Assembly: GCA_009602725.1 (NCBI GenBank)
Contig: WELB01000090.1
Location: 424,003 to 434,940 of the forward strand
DNA length: 10,938 bases
Reading direction: 5' to 3'
Origin: Spirogloea muscicola
Taxonomy: Eukaryota; Streptophyta; Zygnematophyceae; Spirogloeales; Spirogloeaceae
This document shows positions 8,291 to 10,938 of the stretch, one piece after another (positions within the stretch are counted from its first letter, which is position 1; the number at the start of each line of letters is the position of its first letter). A program made the translations under genes and the position numbers. The notes under the pieces were generated by a model that searched no databases, was not told the DNA's origin, and saw only the letters and a list, made by a program, of their open reading frames with translations.

Positions 8291-9394
8291 CCTGTTCAGT
8301 TTGCCCTAGACTCTGCCTTAACAATGTGTCGGCTTGAATTGGCCTCCATTTCATTTCATGCGCCCCGCGCGCCTTCTCTCTTACTGGTGCTAGTGCTGGT
8401 GCTGGTAGTGGTGCATCTCCCCTCCCCATAATGACCATTATCCAATTCATGTCTAGAAGGGAACTACGTGAATGGCTCCCTTAAGGGACCCTCCTAGCCT
8501 GCACCTCATTCAGGCGCCCAGACTGAGAAGGACTTGATCGTGCATCCCCTTCTTGCTTATTGCCACTAGTTTGGGCCCGCAGGCTGCTTATGCTCATTCG
8601 CATGTGCAGCTCTTAGCCCAGTGGCTTGACCTCGTCGTCGTCTTTCACAGACATGTCAAAACATGTTGGAACCAGATCTGCTACCAGAGATCTGTTCTAC
8701 TGTCTTTTCTTATCTTCGCACCTAAGATATCGTAAACATTTCCTGCAGCACGTCGCCTGCAACAAAAGAAGCAACAAAGGCACAGAAGAAGCAACTCTTC
8801 CATATGGGGGCAAGGGTTGTGGAATGCCCCACCAATAAAGAATGAATAAGGGCCAAAGGAGCCTGAAACGTGGGTGCCTGCTCAGTCGGCAAACGGAAGT
8901 CGAAGGAATTAGCAGCAGGAAAGAAAGGAACAGCGCTTCTAATGCAAGACAATGGTTGTGAGAGGCTATCGCAAATAAATTTAAGCAAGGTCTGAAAGGG
9001 CTGGAAGGCGCCAAAAACACGAGATGATGCTGCGTTACTTCTGGCAATGGACGCTCAATAATATTGAGACCAAATGTAGGAAGATGATATCTAGAGTAAA
9101 TGTGCAGAAGGGAGTTAATAGAGGGCGGGAAAGCTCTGGCGAGGCCCCGAGGCAGCAGCCATGGCGCGGCCTGCCCGCAAGTGGACGGCAACTGCCAAAG
9201 AAGGCTGCAGGGAGAGGGCAGTGCGCATCTTGCACAGCCGAGCAAGCGACCAGACGCCATTGAAGCCGGGCTCGGTTTGCAACCCTTGGCGACGCGCACA
9301 GCACGGCGCCCAAGCTGCTGGAATAGGAATTTTGTGTATTTGAAACAAATGTAGGCCAAGTAGCCAAGTACAAAGGCAAGCACATCTAAAGATC
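8291..9394. other. Sequence between retroelement fragments, no firm gene
   Basis: A - strand frame of 228 codons (9383-8697) is open but very rich in Leu, Pro and Ser, without recognisable domain, and lies directly beyond the 3' end of fragment A. I do not call it a gene. AATAAA occurs at 8834-8839 and AAATAAATTT near 8970, with no upstream coding region to serve. A perfect 12-bp palindrome, TCCCTTAAGGGA, lies at 8477-8488. Confidence 0.45.
8384..8414. repeat. Imperfect GGTGCT-type hexanucleotide repeat
   Basis: CTGGTGCTAGTGCTGGTGCT continues into GGTAGTGGTGC. A related short run, GCTGGTGCTAGTGCT, occurs at about 8049-8063 just before the recognisable part of fragment C, so the two runs roughly bracket that fragment. 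Confidence 0.75.
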
Positions 9395-9612
9395 TACATA
9401 ACCTAGAGCAGATTGACCCGCTCAGTGACCACGGGTCAAAACATAAAGGTCACTAATCGATGCATGAATACTAGATGCCAGAAACGAAGCCCTTCTGCCA
9501 CCAATTAGAGCTCGCCCAGCTTTCTGGTGCAAGGCACTAGCCTGAGCACGCTGCAAACAGGCCGAAACTCGTCTTCGCAAGAGCGGCAGATATGCAGCTG
9601 GCAAACACCATC

Positions 9613-10224
9613 TCAGCCGGAAATACATCTGCACGTCGAGTTTAGCCTAGATTGGCAGTTTTGAAGGAGGTGTGGGAACGAGGACCCAGACAGCCAAAGA
9701 ATGTCGATTGCCGCTGGCATGAGCTGATCGCGTTGGGGGCAATCGGTGTAGTGCTGCAGATTTCTTTGTTCTGCACCGCCCACTGCGTGACCAGCGATGT
9801 GTGTCAATGCTGGACCTTTATACGCCTCCGTAACAACAACGTCGACCAGAGCCCGTGGTCCTCCACAAGGTTTCACGCCCACGATGTCAAGTGTGCGGCG
9901 ATGATGACGTCCCTGGGCGTACGTGGTGATAGGCATGATATTGACTTCCACGACCGCACGGTAGCCGGCGTCGTGCATCAAGCCCGCCAGGGCATCGCGA
10001 AGGAGGTTGTGAATGCCCACCACTTCTGGTCCAGTGGGGCATCTCAGCATGTGAGTGGCGAGCTCAGCACCCTCTGCACGGAAGCAGCACTCGCACTGGC
10101 GAATAAGTAGAGCCAGTCCGACCCGCCCCGTGAAAGTCGGCTGCAAGCGCGACAAATTCACCGCCAGCAGGTCCGCGTCATCCAAATCATTTTGCTGACG
10201 GTGTATGTGCACCCCCATTAACAT
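9613..10224 (-). pseudogene. Zinc knuckle and restriction-like endonuclease domain, fragment A
   Basis: A frame of 203 codons. C44-x-C46, H58 and C62 form the zinc knuckle (FRAEGAELATHMLRCPTGPE). A conserved helix with H72 follows (GIHNLLRDALAGLM), then E93 in VVEV, then D113 in RRTLDIVGV and D128 in LVDVVVTEA. E93, D113 and D128 are in the right order for a PD-(D/E)XK core. The usual Lys after the second acidic residue is not in place (DVVV), though K136 or basic residues further on could serve, as seen in other divergent members. Compared with fragment B there is an extra base near 9697-9702, which throws the frame off after PAAIDI. In the frame that fragment B uses, a TAA then appears at 9642-9644, where B has TAC. 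The native C-terminus (terminal helix) is in another frame, 9634-9422. Non-functional. Confidence 0.7.
9636..10101 (-). repeat. Left arm of large inverted repeat
   Basis: The reverse complement of this segment matches 10469-10938 along its whole length. By hand count there are about 10 substitutions and one 3-bp indel over the 285 bp next to the spacer, then about 23 differences over the distal 185 bp. The homology stops sharply at 10101 at the sequence encoding RQCEC. Confidence 0.9.
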
Positions 10225-10468
10225 TCATACCGCACGAGAGCGAGGCATCCTCGCCCTCGGGGCCTTTCATGATTCTCCTGTAGCTCTTTGGATTTTGTCC
10301 ATTCTTTTTTGGCTGGCTTCTGCCAGCCCCTCTTCTCTGGCCACACCTGGTGCCACTGACTGGATCACCTCTCCCCCCGTCGCCAACGCCTTCAGCATCA
10401 GCTCCGAGGCCTTTCGGACATCGCTTCAACTCTTCCTCGGCCTCCCACCTAATTGCCTGATTGGGGTG
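10102..10468. other. Spacer of the inverted repeat
   Basis: 367 bp that separate the two arms. Its left third (to 10224) continues the reading frame of fragment A upstream (LDDADLLAVNLSRL on the - strand). Its right part (from about 10262) continues fragment B upstream on the + strand. These two upstream flanks are not alike at nucleotide level. The junction lies between about 10225 and 10262. Confidence 0.6.
10311..10328. repeat. Short hairpin in the spacer
   Basis: GGCTGGC and GCCAGCC are separated by TTCT: a perfect 7-bp stem with a 4-nt loop. It sits between the two retroelement arms, roughly 50 bp to the right of the inferred junction. Confidence 0.8.
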
Positions 10469-10938
10469 CGCCAGTGCGAGTGCGGCTTCCGTGCAGAGGG
10501 TGCTGTGCTCGCCACTCACATGCTGAGATGCCCCACTGGACCAGAAGTGGTGGGCATTCACAACCTCCTTCGCGAAGCCCTGGCGGGCTTGATGCGCGAC
10601 GCCGGCTACCGTGCGGTCGTGGAAGTCAACAATATCATGCCTATCACCACGGACGCCCAGGGACGTCATCATCGCCGCACACTTGACATTGTGGGCGTGC
10701 AACCTGGTGGAGGACCACGGGCCCTGGTCGACGTTGTTGTTACGGAGGCAATAAAGGCCCAGCATCAACACACATTGCTGGGCACGCAGTGGGCGGAGCA
10801 GAGCAAAGAAAACTGCGGCATTACTCCGATTACCCCCAATGCGATCAACTCCTGCCAGCTGCAATCGACATCTTTGGCTGTCTGGGTCCTCGCTTCCACA
10901 CTCTGCTTCAAAACATTGCCAATCTAGGCTACACTCGA
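10469..10938 (+). repeat. Right arm of large inverted repeat
   Basis: Partner of 9636-10101 in opposite orientation. It begins at the CGCCAGTGCGAG that encodes the zinc knuckle and reaches the end of the window, so the repeat may be longer than seen. Confidence 0.9.

Larger units (their letters stand above)
9395..10224 (-). mobile_element. Retroelement fragment A: 3' part of a non-LTR element with restriction-like nuclease
   Basis: Read on the - strand from 10224 to the left, this holds a zinc knuckle, a PD-(D/E)XK-like nuclease, a C-terminal amphipathic helix (LRRRVSACLQRAQASALHQK, about 9580-9520) and a 3' UTR shared with fragment C to about 9395. The order zinc knuckle, nuclease, terminal helix is the C-terminal layout of non-LTR retrotransposons that use a restriction-like endonuclease to nick their target. 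The reverse transcriptase that should lie upstream is missing: a TGA just before 10224 closes the frame and the DNA beyond belongs to other sequence. It is a truncated, inactive copy. No poly(A) tail or target-site duplication was recognised at the 3' end. Confidence 0.7.
10262..10938 (+). pseudogene. Retroelement fragment B: zinc knuckle and restriction-like endonuclease, runs off window
   Basis: The + frame open from 10205 carries a segment typical of the region between reverse transcriptase and zinc knuckle: DWITSPPVANAFSI, then FRTSLQLFLGLPPN (residues 52-83 of that frame). C91-x-C93...H105-x3-C109 forms the knuckle and the nuclease core follows (H119, E140, D161, D176), nearly identical to fragment A. 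Compared with A, one base is missing near 10749-10752, so the frame is lost after VVVTEAIKA. In the shifted frame the end reads FGCLGPRFHTLLQNIANLG, the correct family continuation. The element should go on beyond 10938 with its terminal helix. The start is arbitrary: no reverse-transcriptase motifs are present upstream, so the copy is truncated at its 5' side. The residues here are the better guide to the family sequence after residue 180, those of A before it. Confidence 0.7.

Noticed and set aside
8477-8488. 12-bp palindrome TCCCTTAAGGGA as an operator or element end
   Set aside because: No partner copy, target duplication or neighbouring gene; one such palindrome is within chance for this length.
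8671-8694. Inverted repeat around two AGATCT motifs
   Set aside because: Only a 7-bp stem with an 8-nt loop, with no context to give it meaning.
8834-8839. AATAAA as a poly(A) signal for the zinc-ribbon gene
   Set aside because: It is about 1.76 kb past the stop codon with a retroelement fragment in between; AATAAA is frequent by chance.
8697-9383. 228-codon - strand frame rich in Leu and Pro
   Set aside because: No domain, odd composition, and it lies just downstream of the retroelement 3' end. Hydrophobic runs could suggest membrane helices, but nothing supports a gene.
9652-10110. 152-codon + strand open frame
   Set aside because: It is the antisense reading of the nuclease in fragment A; only the - strand reading shows the zinc knuckle and nuclease motifs.
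10187-10864. 225-codon - strand open frame
   Set aside because: It is the antisense of fragment B extended through the spacer; it resembles the + frame at 9652-10110 only because the two arms are inverted copies.
1-10938. CRISPR array, tRNA, rRNA, reverse-transcriptase palm domain or defence/toxin system
   Set aside because: No regular spaced repeats, no recognisable cloverleaf or rRNA core by eye, and no FxDD-type reverse-transcriptase motif in any frame read. A covariance-model scan would be needed to exclude small RNAs fully.

Overview
The window is eukaryotic nuclear DNA. It has very low coding density, one GC-rich first exon with a textbook Kozak context, exon-like open stretches bounded by GT/AG sites, and decayed fragments of a non-LTR retrotransposon. 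There are no operons, Shine-Dalgarno sites or bacterial genes. The species cannot be named from the sequence. The retroelement encodes a zinc knuckle followed by a restriction-like (PD-(D/E)XK) endonuclease, an arrangement I associate with several plant, algal, fungal and protist lineages. I lean weakly towards the green lineage and leave this open.

Left and centre (1-7074, + strand): a probable intron-rich gene. A GGC microsatellite and 5' leader (1-84) lead into a CpG-rich first coding exon (85-408). At 409 the sequence changes abruptly to about 50% GC and stop-rich. The probable last exon (6668-7074) encodes a compact C-x2-C...C-x2-C zinc ribbon and ends at TGA. A 61-nt candidate exon (6305-6365), with a good acceptor and a strong GTGAGG donor, joins the two in phase. 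Inside the long intron lie three coding-like islands: a TGA-interrupted open tract (1890-2474), a 425-codon open frame (3670-4947) whose internal acceptor and donor would make a phase-0 exon 3847-4824, and a 207-codon frame with one predicted membrane helix (5323-5946). They could be further exons, a nested gene or decayed insertions; the sequence alone does not decide.

Right (about 8060-10938): three broken 3' ends of one restriction-like-endonuclease retroelement family. Fragment C (8060-8290, +) keeps only the C-terminal helix and 3' UTR. Fragment A (10224 down to about 9395, -) keeps the zinc knuckle, nuclease, C-terminal helix and 3' UTR. Fragment B (10262-10938, +) keeps the zinc knuckle and nuclease and runs off the window. 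A and B form a large inverted repeat (9636-10101 against 10469-10938, spacer 367 bp). It is about 96% identical near the spacer and about 87% identical distally. No reverse-transcriptase palm domain is in the window, so none of these copies could act on its own as seen here. The main points of interest are this inverted repeat as a possible long-hairpin RNA source, the mosaic divergence of its arms, and the unresolved multi-exon zinc-ribbon gene.
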